64,000 nt of DNA from Candidatus Kapaibacterium sp. (GCA_026418625.1 JAOABA010000056.1:1-64000), one strand, 5' to 3'. Shown: positions 17,713-26,719, counted from the first letter of the stretch. Notes: generated by a model not told the origin, from the sequence alone. Made by a program: numbers and translations.

Positions 17713-19767
17713 TTAATTGAAAAATTCTTTCTCGAATTCTTCAAATCTCAACTGCCGTGCTAATTTTCTTACGACATTAATATATTTTTCCGATTCCTTG
17801 GGATTAATTTTTGAAGTAACTAATGCAATATTACTCAAAGTCATAAGTTGCAATTCCTCAGAGAGTTTCATAGCTCCTTTGGCAGCTTTCTGCAATATAT
17901 TGTAAGCTTCTTCAAAATATCCTTTCTCGAATTTAAGTAATGCATAAGAATTCCAAAGGAATGACTCTGCTATAGGCTCTTCAAGATTTTCAATCATTTT
18001 TATGCCTCTTAAATATTCAGCCTCCGCCTTATCGAATTCCTTCATTTCTGAATAAACTCTAATTAATATGGAGATTAACTCTATCTTTTCAATAATATTT
18101 AATTTATCTTGATTTTCATTGAGAAAGTTAGTAATTATTTTAATTGATTCTTGATAATTGCCCTGATTAAAATTTTCGACGGCATTTCTTCTTGCGTTGA
18201 TAAAATCGGGGTAGATAACTTGCTGTGTAACATTTTGATGTTCTCCGTTTAAAGCCCCATTTATTCCATCATTTTGAGCCGAAATTTGACTAATTAAAGA
18301 AGAAAATTCATAATTCACACTATCATTAGAACTTTCCCCAGTTAGCTTTTTATAATTATCATAAGCTGTTTGAATTATCTCGGTGTTTCCATATTTTTGA
18401 GCACTTTTAGCTGTGAGTAGGAGCATTTCCCTTGTAGTTTCTATATCACCGGCTTCAGAACTATGAGCAGCAAGATAAGGAGCTATTTCTTCTTTGACAG
18501 CATCGTTATTAGCTTCATAAAATTTCCTTTTTAAAAAGTCAGCTATTTGTCCGTGTAATGACTGACTTTCCTCATATTCCAGAGCATCAAGAAAAAAAGC
18601 GTGATAAAATGCCTGAGTAAATTCATATACAGTGGTTTTAATACCATATCTAAACTGCGCTCCTTTGCTACGAATGATACCTGTCTTATTTTGCAAAGAC
18701 TTTAACTTTTTTATGGCAGAGACAACATCAGTATTGAGCAAATGGGCAACAACAAGAGCTGTAAATTCAGTTCCTTCAGCACTACAAATAGAAAGAATAT
18801 TTTTTTCTTCTTCAGTCAATTTTTCGATTGATTGTGAAAAAGCCGAATGGACTGTCGCAGGGAGATATTCTTCTTGGTAAAAATTCTGGTTTAAATTCCC
18901 ATTTTCGTCGAAAGGATTATTTCTTTTAAAGTAGAGAAGATACTCAGCAATCACCCCAACATTTCCAAAACTTTTTGCCATCAACCAATTTTCGAATTCC
19001 CTATTAGTGATATAATTTGGAAAATATACCTTACATAACTGCCTTAATTCCTCCATATTGAAAGGTTCGAGGCTGATTTCCTTGACATCGGGATTTGTTT
19101 TGTTCTGATTTAAAAACGAAAGGATGGGGGAGCCTTGAGTTTCCAAAATGCTTGGAATATAAGAACAAACAATTAAAATTCTTGTTGAATTTATTGACTC
19201 AGCTAAAAGGTTAAGTAATTCAATGGATTGCGAGTCGCTCCAGTGCATATCATCAAGAAGAACGACATAAGGTTTCTTATCGGCATATGAAAGCATAGCA
19301 TCATAGAAATCGGCTGTGGCACTGCTCACTCTACGGCTGGTTTCCGAAGATTTTTCCCTTTTAAATTGTCGCCAGTCCTTTCCTAATTCCTTAATAGCAT
19401 AGAACAGATCTCCTATAAAGGGAATAGCTGTTAATGCAGTCATCCCAACATTTATAGCAAATTGCTTTTCAGCGGATAATGATCTCCTGTTTAATAGAAA
19501 CTCCATTGCCCTCGCAAAAGGGTATAAGGGTTGGATGTTAGAGACATTAAAGTTACCTATTGGAGCCTGACATTGAACATAAATGCTGATTATGGCAAAA
19601 TCATTAACACTTTCGAGAGCTACTTGTTTGAGTAAGGTTGTTTTCCCGTATCCACTCTCACCAGAGACACAGATTATTGAACCAATTCCATTATCTAACT
19701 TGGCGATTGCTTCTCTGATGACTTGAAGATTATTTTCCCTGCCAATGAATTTTCCTGTTACTGACAT
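17713..19767 (-). CDS. STAND-type AAA ATPase with C-terminal TPR-like region
   Basis: A 684-residue protein. F-I-G-R-E at residues 7-11 starts an AAA_16 module, with Walker A G36-E-S-G-Y-G-K-T and Walker B V-V-L-L-D-D-M-H-W-S-D near residue 170. A winged-helix-like segment follows, and then helical TPR-like repeats from about residue 430 to the end. This layout is shared with signal-transduction ATPases (STAND), which switch on binding of a ligand or partner. No output domain (nuclease, cyclase or DNA-binding) is visible, so the output may be a partner protein. It lies 22 bases downstream of infC and may be co-transcribed with it. Confidence 0.8.
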   Translation of the reverse strand: MSVTGKFIGRENNLQVIREAIAKLDNGIGSIICVSGESGYGKTTLLKQVALESVNDFAIISIYVQCQAPIGNFNVSNIQPLYPFARAMEFLLNRRSLSAEKQFAINVGMTALTAIPFIGDLFYAIKELGKDWRQFKREKSSETSRRVSSATADFYDAMLSYADKKPYVVLLDDMHWSDSQSIELLNLLAESINSTRILIVCSYIPSILETQGSPILSFLNQNKTNPDVKEISLEPFNMEELRQLCKVYFPNYITNREFENWLMAKSFGNVGVIAEYLLYFKRNNPFDENGNLNQNFYQEEYLPATVHSAFSQSIEKLTEEEKNILSICSAEGTEFTALVVAHLLNTDVVSAIKKLKSLQNKTGIIRSKGAQFRYGIKTTVYEFTQAFYHAFFLDALEYEESQSLHGQIADFLKRKFYEANNDAVKEEIAPYLAAHSSEAGDIETTREMLLLTAKSAQKYGNTEIIQTAYDNYKKLTGESSNDSVNYEFSSLISQISAQNDGINGALNGEHQNVTQQVIYPDFINARRNAVENFNQGNYQESIKIITNFLNENQDKLNIIEKIELISILIRVYSEMKEFDKAEAEYLRGIKMIENLEEPIAESFLWNSYALLKFEKGYFEEAYNILQKAAKGAMKLSEELQLMTLSNIALVTSKINPKESEKYINVVRKLARQLRFEEFEKEFFN

Positions 19768-19789
19768 ATTGTATATTGTTTATGTTCTA

Positions 19790-20392
19790 TTATTGCTCAG
19801 ATTCAACAGTTTTTTTCTTCTTGCTTTTATCAGGAACAAGAATGACGGATATTGATTTACCTTCAGATTTTATTTCCTGATCAACTTTTGCAATATCATC
19901 GAGAGCAGCAACCAAACGAGTAAGAATTTCTTTTCCGTATTCCTGATAAGTGATTTCTCTGCCACGAAACATAACGCTTGCTTTGACTTTATTTCCTTGA
20001 AGAATGAATTCACGGGCGTGACGCATTTTAAAATTAAAATCATGAGTGTCAATTCTCCATTTAAATCTGATTTCCTTCATTTGTTGTTGCTGTTGATGCT
20101 TCTTTTGGATTTTTTCTCTTTTCTGCAGCTCATATTGAAATTTGCCATAGTCAATAATTTTGCAAACCGGTGGATTAGCATGAGGAGCAATTTCAACAAG
20201 GTCTAATTCTTTTGATTCGGCTAATTTTAGGGCTTCATTTTTGGACATTATGCCCAAAGCAACTCCTTTTTCGTCAACGACACGAACTTCACGTGCTGTA
20301 ATTTGTTCATTCAACCTATGTTTGGTTGGAGTGCCGGCGGGTTCAATTTTTTTTCCGGCTGGTGAGAAATGAGTCAAATACTTTAAGTTCAA
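19790..20392 (-). CDS. infC: Translation initiation factor IF-3
   Basis: A 200-residue protein with the IF-3 N-domain (N-E-Q-I-T-A-R-E-V-R-V-V ... L-G-I-M-S), linker, and C-domain (K-E-I-R-F-K-W-R-I-D-T-H-D-F, F-R-G-R-E). It binds the 30S subunit and proofreads the start codon. The start is TTG with an AAAGGA Shine-Dalgarno sequence six bases upstream and an in-frame stop just before. Unusual start codons are a known feature of infC and its self-regulation. The usual partners rpmI and rplT do not follow; a STAND ATPase does. An IS1-family element lies 78 bases upstream. Confidence 0.95.
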   Translation of the reverse strand: MNLKYLTHFSPAGKKIEPAGTPTKHRLNEQITAREVRVVDEKGVALGIMSKNEALKLAESKELDLVEIAPHANPPVCKIIDYGKFQYELQKREKIQKKHQQQQQMKEIRFKWRIDTHDFNFKMRHAREFILQGNKVKASVMFRGREITYQEYGKEILTRLVAALDDIAKVDQEIKSEGKSISVILVPDKSKKKKTVESEQ

Positions 20393-20473
20393 TTAAATCC
20401 TTTATATGTGAATAATAATCAATATTTATATTCGATTTAAAATAATAATAATTTTATGAATTTCAAAAATGAT

Positions 20474-20505
20474 ATTGGTAATTTAATATACATTTCATAT
20501 ATTTG
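20474..20505 (+). promoter_or_regulatory. Candidate transposase promoter with its -33 box in the terminal repeat
   Basis: ATTG at 20474-20477, inside the left terminal repeat, is followed after 20 bases by TATATTTG at 20498-20505. This fits the Bacteroidota-type TTTG / TAnnTTTG promoter. The transposase ATG is 34 bases further on and has a strong GAGGTG ribosome site. Confidence 0.5.
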
Positions 20506-20539
20506 TAAAAAAATTTTTTTGCAAAACTATGAGGTGAAT

Positions 20540-21237
20540 ATGAAAAATAAAGAATGTCCTAAGTGTAATTCAATAAAAATAGTAAAACATGGGATAGTAA
20601 AAGGCCGACAAAGGTACAAATGTAAGAATTGCAATTATCATTTTACTGTTTTCAAGATAGGAAAAGAGCTAGAGCGTATATATATTGTCAGATCCTTACA
20701 ATTGTATTTAGAGGGTTTAGGATTAAGAGCAATAAGCAGAGTAATCGGTATCAGCCATGTGACAATTTTAAATTGGATAAGAAAATATGGTAAGCAATTA
20801 GAATTCATAAGAATAGAAAGAGACAGAGATGCAATAGTTGAAGTCGATGAGATACATAGTTTTGTTGGCTCAAAAAAAAACGAATATGGATCTGGATTGC
20901 TATTGAAAGAAGGAGTAAAAAAGTATTGGGTTTTGAAATAGGAGATAGAAGTGAGAAGACTGCCGAAAAGCTTTATCAAAAAATAAAGGGTATTGGAGCC
21001 AAGATTTATTATACTGATCATTGGGAAGCTTATAATTGCGTTCTTCCAGAAGCCAGACATAAATCAAGCAAGGCAGAAACTTACACTATTGAAGGGTTAA
21101 ATAGTGTAATAAGACATTTTATAGCAAGGTTTCATAGAAGAACGCATTGTTATTCTAAGTCGGAAGAAATGATAGTTTACACTCTAAACTTATTTTTTCA
21201 TAAAAGAAATTATAAATGTATACTTAATTACCAATAA
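20540..21237 (+). CDS. IS1-family transposase, made by -1 frameshift
   Basis: The start at 20540 has GAGGTG six bases upstream. Frame 0 encodes a zinc ribbon (C-P-K-C ... C-K-N-C), a helix-turn-helix and the first catalytic aspartate (V-D103-E-I-H), then runs to a stop at 20941 with unrelated residues. A -1 slip at the A-AAA-AAC of 20875-20881 moves into a frame that reads W-I-W-I-A-I-E-R and F-E-I-G-D-R-S. That frame contains the second aspartate (Y-T-D160-H-W) and the glutamate (I-E185-G-L-N), giving about 232 residues, the normal IS1 length. The same arrangement is known for the InsAB' transposase of IS1. The stop lies in the right terminal repeat. Confidence 0.88.
20872..20881 (+). other. 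A9C programmed -1 frameshift site
   Basis: Nine adenines followed by C, read in frame 0 as (TC)A-AAA-AAA-AAC. The A-AAA-AAC heptamer is the type used by IS1. The -1 frame restores the conserved transposase sequence immediately afterwards. Confidence 0.8.
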
Positions 21238-21280
21238 CTCAAAAATTTATCAAATTTTTAAAAAAGCAAAAATTAAACCA

Positions 21281-21313
21281 AAAAACCCTGATTATTTTCA
21301 TCAGGGTTTTTTT
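21281..21313. terminator. Bidirectional terminator
   Basis: A perfect 12-bp stem AAAAACCCTGAT / ATCAGGGTTTTT with a seven-base loop TATTTTC, followed by a T-run on the plus strand and by the complement of the A-run on the minus strand. It lies 25 bases beyond the rplY stop and would end the prs-rplY transcript. Confidence 0.88.
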
Positions 21314-21338
21314 GTGAAAAATTATTTTGCTTTAAATA

Positions 21339-21929
21339 TTAACTGGCTGGAGTTTCAGTTGTTTCGGCTGCTTTGGAAACAGCGGCTCTTGGAAGAACGC
21401 AGGAAACAATGACAGTTTCAGGGGATAGTTCAATTGTTGCATTTGGAATATTGACATCCTTAACGTGAATTGCTTTGCCCACTTTTAGATTTGTTATATC
21501 AATTTCTATGTGGGAAGGAATATCTTTTGCCATACATTTGATATGTAATTTATGCAATGTATGTTGAACAATGCCACCTTCCTTTGCTCCAATTGCTTGC
21601 CCAACAAGAACAACTGGAACATCAACCATCATAATTTCATCGGAAATGAACCCAACCAAATCAAAATGTGTAATTGTGTCGTTTACTGGGTCGAATGTTA
21701 CATCTTTCAAGACGCATTCTCTTGGTTCATCGTTATCAATGAAAAGATTAACAAGTTTTGTATCATTAGTAAAAACAATTGAACGAAGAGACAAATAATC
21801 TGAAAGGATTGGAATTGATTCTTTCCCGTGCTGATAAAAAACACCAGGAATAAAACCTGCATTTCTTAAATTCTTTACTTTAGTTTTTCCAGTATCTCTT
21901 CTTTTAACTTTTAAGTCTATTTTTTCCAT
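21339..21929 (-). CDS. rplY: 50S ribosomal protein L25 (Ctc type)
   Basis: A 196-residue protein with the bL25 5S-rRNA-binding domain (residues 1-90; R-R-D-T-G-K-x-x-x-K-x-L-R, G-x-x-P-G-V-x-Y). A TL5/Ctc C-terminal domain (about 95-185) contains V-P-V-V-L-V-G-Q-A-x-G-A-K-E-G-G and H-I-E-I-D-I-T-N-L-K-V-G. The long form is usual outside gammaproteobacteria. It lies 22 bases downstream of prs, a conserved pair. Confidence 0.96.
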   Translation of the reverse strand: MEKIDLKVKRRDTGKTKVKNLRNAGFIPGVFYQHGKESIPILSDYLSLRSIVFTNDTKLVNLFIDNDEPRECVLKDVTFDPVNDTITHFDLVGFISDEIMMVDVPVVLVGQAIGAKEGGIVQHTLHKLHIKCMAKDIPSHIEIDITNLKVGKAIHVKDVNIPNATIELSPETVIVSCVLPRAAVSKAAETTETPAS

Positions 21930-21951
21930 TTTTTCCTCTAAAATTAAATTA

Positions 21952-22890
21952 TTATCTTTCTATCTCGAACAAAGAGTTGATTGAACGATTATCGTGTGTT
22001 CTTATTATTGCTTCAGCCAAAAGTTCTGCAATCGAAATAACTGAAATTTTTTCCGAAGTCTGACGGAATGGAATAGTATCAGTTATGAATAATTTTTTGA
22101 TTGCCTCTGATTTTTCAATTTTTTCTACGGCTTTTCCGGAAAAAACAGGATGAACACATACTCCATAAATATCCAAGGCACCAGCATCTTTGAGTGATTC
22201 GGCACATTGAACAAAAGTGCCACCGGTATCAATCATATCATCAACAATTAATATAGTTTTATTTTTGACTTCACCAATAATATGAACTATTTCAGCTTGA
22301 TTATGAGCATATCTTCGCTTATCCACCAAGACAAGGTCGGCACTCATATTCTTGGCATAAGCTCTTGCTGTCTTAATGCCACCAACATCCGGAGCGGCAA
22401 CAGCAAGATTTTGAAGGTTTAATCTTTGCAGAGTCTTTAATATCACTGGAGATGCATATAAGTGATCTAAAGGAATATCAAAGAAACCCTGAATCTGTGA
22501 AGAATGCAAATCAATTGTGATAATTCTGTCGGCACCAGAGCGAACTAATAAATTAGCAACAAGTTTAGCAGTAATTGATACACGAGGCTGATCTTTTCTA
22601 TCCTGGCGGGCATAGCCAAAATATGGTATAACAGCTGTAACTCTTTTGCCAGAAGCTCTTTTTGCTGCGTCAATCAGCATCAAAAGCTCAAATAAATTTT
22701 CACAGGGCGAGAATGTGGATTGGATAATAAAAAGATCCACGCCTCTGATGTTCTCTTCATATTTTACCCAAAGCTCCCCATCACTGAAGTTTTCTATCAA
22801 AACTTTTGATAGGTTAATGCCAAGATAAGAAACTACTCTTTTAGCTAATTCAGGATTGGATCGCCCACAAGCTACCTTAAAATCAACCAT
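21952..22890 (-). CDS. prs: Ribose-phosphate pyrophosphokinase
   Basis: A 312-residue protein making PRPP from ribose 5-phosphate and ATP for nucleotide, histidine and NAD synthesis. Visible motifs are the flexible-loop Y-F-G-Y-A-R-Q-D-R-K, the metal/ATP site D-L-H-S-S-Q-I-Q-G-F-F, and the PRPP-binding V216-D-D-M-I-D-T-G-G-T225. Length is standard. It is followed by rplY in an operon that ends at the terminator near 21.3 kb. Confidence 0.97.
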   Translation of the reverse strand: MVDFKVACGRSNPELAKRVVSYLGINLSKVLIENFSDGELWVKYEENIRGVDLFIIQSTFSPCENLFELLMLIDAAKRASGKRVTAVIPYFGYARQDRKDQPRVSITAKLVANLLVRSGADRIITIDLHSSQIQGFFDIPLDHLYASPVILKTLQRLNLQNLAVAAPDVGGIKTARAYAKNMSADLVLVDKRRYAHNQAEIVHIIGEVKNKTILIVDDMIDTGGTFVQCAESLKDAGALDIYGVCVHPVFSGKAVEKIEKSEAIKKLFITDTIPFRQTSEKISVISIAELLAEAIIRTHDNRSINSLFEIER

Positions 22891-22911
22891 CTTTGTTCTC
22901 TTTCAATTATG

Positions 22912-22983
22912 CTGGGATGGAAGGATTCGAACCTTCGAATGTCGGCTCCAAAGGCCGATGCCTTACCACTTGGCTACATCCCA
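22912..22983 (-). tRNA. tRNA-Gln (anticodon TTG)
   Basis: The minus strand reads TGGGATGTAGCCAAGTGGTAAGGC..., with anticodon stem-loop TCGGC-CTTTGGA-GCCGA and T arm GAAGGTTCGAATCCTTC, closing with CATCCCA plus G. It is 72 nt and CCA is not encoded. It lies 21 bases upstream of prs. Confidence 0.96.
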
Positions 22984-23021
22984 TTAAAAAAGAATACAAA
23001 ATTAACTGTTATTTAATTAAT

Positions 23022-23699
23022 TTACAAATTTTTATAAACTTTGACTCGATAATATTCAATATTCTTTTTTAAACAAAACAGCTCTTTATTTGTTCTCGGC
23101 AGCTTCCATTCTGAATCAGAATTTACTAATTCATATCGAAAAAAATTGATTGAGTTTAGGATTTCTAAATGATAATTATGAACATCACTAACATCTGTCG
23201 CAATGTATAAAATTCCCTCCGGTTTTAAAATTTTATTTATCATTTCAAGAAATTTTTTGTTAAATGCTCGCCTTTTTATATGTTTTTTTTTGAACCAAGG
23301 GTCCGGAAAAAGATAAAAAACTTTACTAATTGATTCAGATTCGATAAAATCAAGCCCATTGACAACGCTATACCAGATGACTGCAACATTTGGTATGTTT
23401 TCACCTTTTATAATTTGGTTTAGCCACTCGACAGGTCCTTTTCGAAGCTCTAAACCTAAAATGTTTAAATCAGGGTTCAGTTCAGCAAAATCAAGTAGGA
23501 ATTGACCTTTTCCGCAACCAATATCAAGGGCGTCAGGTGCTTTTCCATTTGCAAATAAATCATTCCATCTGATTTCTTCAATCAATGGCGGATAATAATC
23601 GGGAATTGTTTTTAATTCCGATAAAGGTAGATACAAATTTGGTGAGCTATGATGCCTGAACCTCGAAGGCAGTGGATATTTCTTTGAATCAATTTTCAT
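23022..23699 (-). CDS. trmB: tRNA (guanine-N7-)-methyltransferase
   Basis: A 225-residue class I methyltransferase that makes m7G46 in tRNA. The SAM-binding D-I-G-C-G-K-G-Q-F is near residue 60, followed by G-L-E-L-R-K and the TrmB-specific F-P-D-P-W-F-K-K-K-H-x-K-R-R near residue 130. Its ATG overlaps the stop codon of the upstream MlaE-like gene by one base (TAATG), suggesting translational coupling. Confidence 0.95.
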   Translation of the reverse strand: MKIDSKKYPLPSRFRHHSSPNLYLPLSELKTIPDYYPPLIEEIRWNDLFANGKAPDALDIGCGKGQFLLDFAELNPDLNILGLELRKGPVEWLNQIIKGENIPNVAVIWYSVVNGLDFIESESISKVFYLFPDPWFKKKHIKRRAFNKKFLEMINKILKPEGILYIATDVSDVHNYHLEILNSINFFRYELVNSDSEWKLPRTNKELFCLKKNIEYYRVKVYKNL

Positions 23700-24478
23700 T
23701 AAAAAATTGTTCCGAAAATTGCATCAATAATTAAGATAGTTGCTGCAGAAATTGTATATGCACGAACAGTGCTATTTCCCACTCCTTCTGCTCCACCCGT
23801 AGTTTTGAAACCAACGTGACAGCCAATAAGAGCCGTAACACCACCGAACATAAAGGATTTTACTAAACCAATAATTACTTCATTGAGTTTGAAAAATCTT
23901 TGAACTGAATCAAAAAATAAGAAGGTTGAAAAATCGAACTTTACGACAGTCAGAAAGAAACCACCAAGCAATGCAACTACATTTGAGAAAACCGCTAAAA
24001 CAGGCATCATAACAAGTGCTGCAAATACTCTTGGCATTCCCAAAAAACGGTTTTTGTCAATAGCCATCATTTCGAGTGCGTCAATCTGCTCTGATACATT
24101 CATAGTTCCAATCTGTGCTGCCATTGCTCCTCCAACTCTACCAGCTATAACCAATGCAGTCAAAACAGGTGTCAGTTCCGTGAAAACTACGGTTGCTATT
24201 GAAGAACCAATATAAGGTCTAGCTAAACTGATTAAATTAAATTTCTCGAAGAGACTTGTTGCTTGAAGTGCTGCTATAGCTCCAGTAAAAGAACCGATAA
24301 GGATTACTAATGGTAAAGAGTCGGCTCCAACGATAGCCATCTGCTGCAGAACCAAACGTCTGTCCTTCAACACTCTGGGAAAATAAAATATTACATTAAG
24401 AAGAAGGGTTATTACCTCTCCAAATTCTGCTATAAAGTTATATACTTTTCGCCCAATAAAAATTATTATGTTTTTCAT
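23699..24478 (-). CDS. mlaE: MlaE-family phospholipid ABC transporter permease
   Basis: A 259-residue inner-membrane protein with five or six hydrophobic segments and the MlaE signature G-G-A-M-A-A-Q-I-G-T-M-x-V-x-E-Q-I-D-A-L followed by M-G/A-I-D-K-N-R-F-L-G-M-P-R. It is the permease of a complex moving phospholipids between inner and outer membranes. The ATPase (MlaF) and MCE protein (MlaD) are not in this window, so the operon is split or they are encoded elsewhere. It is transcribed with trmB, away from the C25-like gene at 24641. Confidence 0.93.
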   Translation of the reverse strand: MKNIIIFIGRKVYNFIAEFGEVITLLLNVIFYFPRVLKDRRLVLQQMAIVGADSLPLVILIGSFTGAIAALQATSLFEKFNLISLARPYIGSSIATVVFTELTPVLTALVIAGRVGGAMAAQIGTMNVSEQIDALEMMAIDKNRFLGMPRVFAALVMMPVLAVFSNVVALLGGFFLTVVKFDFSTFLFFDSVQRFFKLNEVIIGLVKSFMFGGVTALIGCHVGFKTTGGAEGVGNSTVRAYTISAATILIIDAIFGTIF

Positions 24479-24640
24479 TTAATTAAAAATTTTTAGTCAA
24501 GATTACAAATCTAAAATAATTTCGTTGGAAATAAAATTTCTTGATTGAATTTAAAATCTTGATTATTTTTATTTTTTTTGAAACTTTTTCAATAGTGAAA
24601 TGTCTTTCATTTTGATTATAAAAACAAAAACGAAATCTTT

Positions 24641-26671
24641 ATGCAAAAAAATAAATATATACTAATTAAATTTATTTTCCTTTTTCTCTTTTTCTATTTT
24701 CAAATTGCTTTCTCGCTTGTTCCAAAGGATTTTTCTGTTCTACCAAAAATTACTATTAATCCTTTAACAAAATCAGCTATTATTAGCTGGAACAAAGACT
24801 CACTCGCCAATACATATCAAATATATCGGAAAAAATTGAACGATACTGTTTGGAATATAAGAGGAAGTGTGTTCGATAATTCTAACTTATTCGTAGATAA
24901 TGAACTTCAGGATGGAGTTATTTATGAGTATAAAATAATTAAAATCAACAAAGATAATAAGGGATACGGGTATTTATGCACAGGGATTGAAGTTCCTGCA
25001 AAAGAATACAAAGGAAGATTACTTTTAATAATTGATAAAACTGTCGCTCCCCACCTTGAATTGGAACTCGAAAGATATAAAATGGACTTAATCGGTGATG
25101 GGTGGGTAGTCAAAGAATATCTTGTTCCAAGAAGCGAGGAATTCGACCCCGTAGCCGTTCTGAATATAAAAAACATTATAGATTATGAATATCATTCTTA
25201 TCCTGCGGATTTGAAAGCTGTAATTTTGTTTGGTAGAATTGCCGTTCCTTATTCGGGCAATTATGCTTTCGATGGGCATTTCAATCACGTAGGAGCTTGG
25301 CCCGCCGATGTTTATTATGGGATTATAAATGGTCAGTGGACTGACATTTATGTTAACAACCAGAACGCAGATAGTAGTTTTAATCATAATATTCCTTTTG
25401 ACGGTAAATTTGACCAGACAAATATTCCGAATAGAGTCATTCTTCAAATCGGAAGAATTGATTTTTATAATCTCCCGGTTTTCAAAGAAAGTGAAATTGA
25501 GCTTTTAAGAAATTATCTCGACAAAAATCATAATTTCCGGCATAAAAAATTTAATGTCCCAATCAGGTCTATTATTGATGATGGTTTTGGAATGTATTCA
25601 CCAGAAGCTTTTGCCTCGAATGCATGGACAAATTTTTCGGCTTTAATGCCCGAGGATAGCATTTACGAGGGTGGTTTTATGGAAAGATTAAAAAAAGAAC
25701 CCTACTTTTGGGCTTATGGTTGTAATTCAGGTGCATTTGATAATATTTTGAGTATTGCTTATGCTGACCAATTTGCTTCCCAAGAAGCAAATGCTATTTT
25801 CACGCTTTATTTGGGCTCTTGGCTTGGAGATTGGAATACTAAAAACAATTTATTAAGAGCTTCGATTGCATCTTCACCTTCAATTTTAGGCAGTTTCTTC
25901 TCTGGAAGACCATTTTGGCATTTCCATCAAATGTCAATGAACGAAAGTATAGGCTTTTGCACCGTTATTTCCCAAAACAACAAAAATTTATATGAGTCCG
26001 CTGGTATGAATGGCTATAACGGTATTCATATAGCTTTGATGGGCGACCCAACTATCAGAATGTATTATGTTACTCCACCTGAAAACCTTAGATTGGCTCT
26101 TTCTACTGTTTCTGGCAATAAAATGATTAATCAACTTAACTGGGATGCAGTCAATGATGATATAATTGGTTATAATATTTATAGAACCACAGATTTAAAT
26201 GCAAAATTTAAAAAATTGAATGATTCGCTGATAAAAGGAACATTTTATAAAGATACTGTCATATCTTCAAACAAATATATTTATATGCTAAAGTCTGTGA
26301 AGTTAGAAAAATCCTATACAGGTAGTTTTTTCAACGAAAGTCAAGGTAAATTTCTTACTGTTGATAAAATTAATAGTATATTGGAATCATATAATATAGT
26401 AAGTGAATTACAAGTATCCCCAAATCCTGCTTTGGAATTCTTTAATATTGAATTTGAGTTAAAAAATCCAAATTTAGTTGAGTTGCAATTTCTGGATATT
26501 AACGGTAAAATAATTAAAACTGTATTTTCGGGCTATCTCAACCAAGGAAAGCATAAATTTAGATTAAATCTTGACGATAATATCTGTTCGAATTTAGTGT
26601 CTGGTTTTTACTTGATTAAATTGAAAACAAGTGAACAAATTATTTTTGGAAAAGTTTGTATTATCCCTTAA
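24641..26671 (+). CDS. Gingipain (C25)-like T9SS protein, probably lacking the catalytic pair (copy 1)
   Basis: A 676-residue secreted protein: signal peptide (about 1-27), an FN3-like domain (about 30-115), a gingipain-like caspase-fold region (about 120-480), a second FN3-like domain (about 485-570) and a C-terminal T9SS sorting domain (N-P-A-L-E-F ... F-L-D-I-N-G-K). The core shows A-W-P-A-D-V-Y-Y-G, Q-I-G-R-I-D-F and M-G-D-P-T-I-R-M, all C25-like. Where active gingipains have G-H-G this protein reads Y-G-C-N-S-G. Where they have the catalytic cysteine (S-C-x-x-G-D-F) it reads L-G-S-W-L-G-D-W. A non-proteolytic or altered function is inferred. Its paralogue follows after 48 bases. Confidence 0.78.
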   Translation: MQKNKYILIKFIFLFLFFYFQIAFSLVPKDFSVLPKITINPLTKSAIISWNKDSLANTYQIYRKKLNDTVWNIRGSVFDNSNLFVDNELQDGVIYEYKIIKINKDNKGYGYLCTGIEVPAKEYKGRLLLIIDKTVAPHLELELERYKMDLIGDGWVVKEYLVPRSEEFDPVAVLNIKNIIDYEYHSYPADLKAVILFGRIAVPYSGNYAFDGHFNHVGAWPADVYYGIINGQWTDIYVNNQNADSSFNHNIPFDGKFDQTNIPNRVILQIGRIDFYNLPVFKESEIELLRNYLDKNHNFRHKKFNVPIRSIIDDGFGMYSPEAFASNAWTNFSALMPEDSIYEGGFMERLKKEPYFWAYGCNSGAFDNILSIAYADQFASQEANAIFTLYLGSWLGDWNTKNNLLRASIASSPSILGSFFSGRPFWHFHQMSMNESIGFCTVISQNNKNLYESAGMNGYNGIHIALMGDPTIRMYYVTPPENLRLALSTVSGNKMINQLNWDAVNDDIIGYNIYRTTDLNAKFKKLNDSLIKGTFYKDTVISSNKYIYMLKSVKLEKSYTGSFFNESQGKFLTVDKINSILESYNIVSELQVSPNPALEFFNIEFELKNPNLVELQFLDINGKIIKTVFSGYLNQGKHKFRLNLDDNICSNLVSGFYLIKLKTSEQIIFGKVCIIP

Positions 26672-26719
26672 TTTAAGAATTTATAAAAAAATTAATATTA
26701 AGAATTATAGGATTTTTGT

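Larger units (their letters stand above)
20471..21238 (+). mobile_element. IS1-family insertion sequence, apparently intact
   Basis: A 768-bp element. The left end reads GATATTGGTAATTTAATATAC and the right end, reverse-complemented, GTTATTGGTAATTAAGTATAC, giving about 18 of 21 matching bases. It is flanked by perfect 8-bp direct repeats TCAAAAAT at 20463-20470 and 21239-21246, the duplication size usual for IS1. It contains one transposase gene in two frames joined by an A9C slippery site. Complete ends and a clean target duplication suggest fairly recent insertion, between infC and the prs-rplY operon. Confidence 0.9.

Noticed and set aside
20540-21237. Transposase considered a frameshifted pseudogene
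   Set aside because: The slip occurs at an A-AAA-AAC site as in IS1, and conserved residues resume at once; ends and target duplication are intact.
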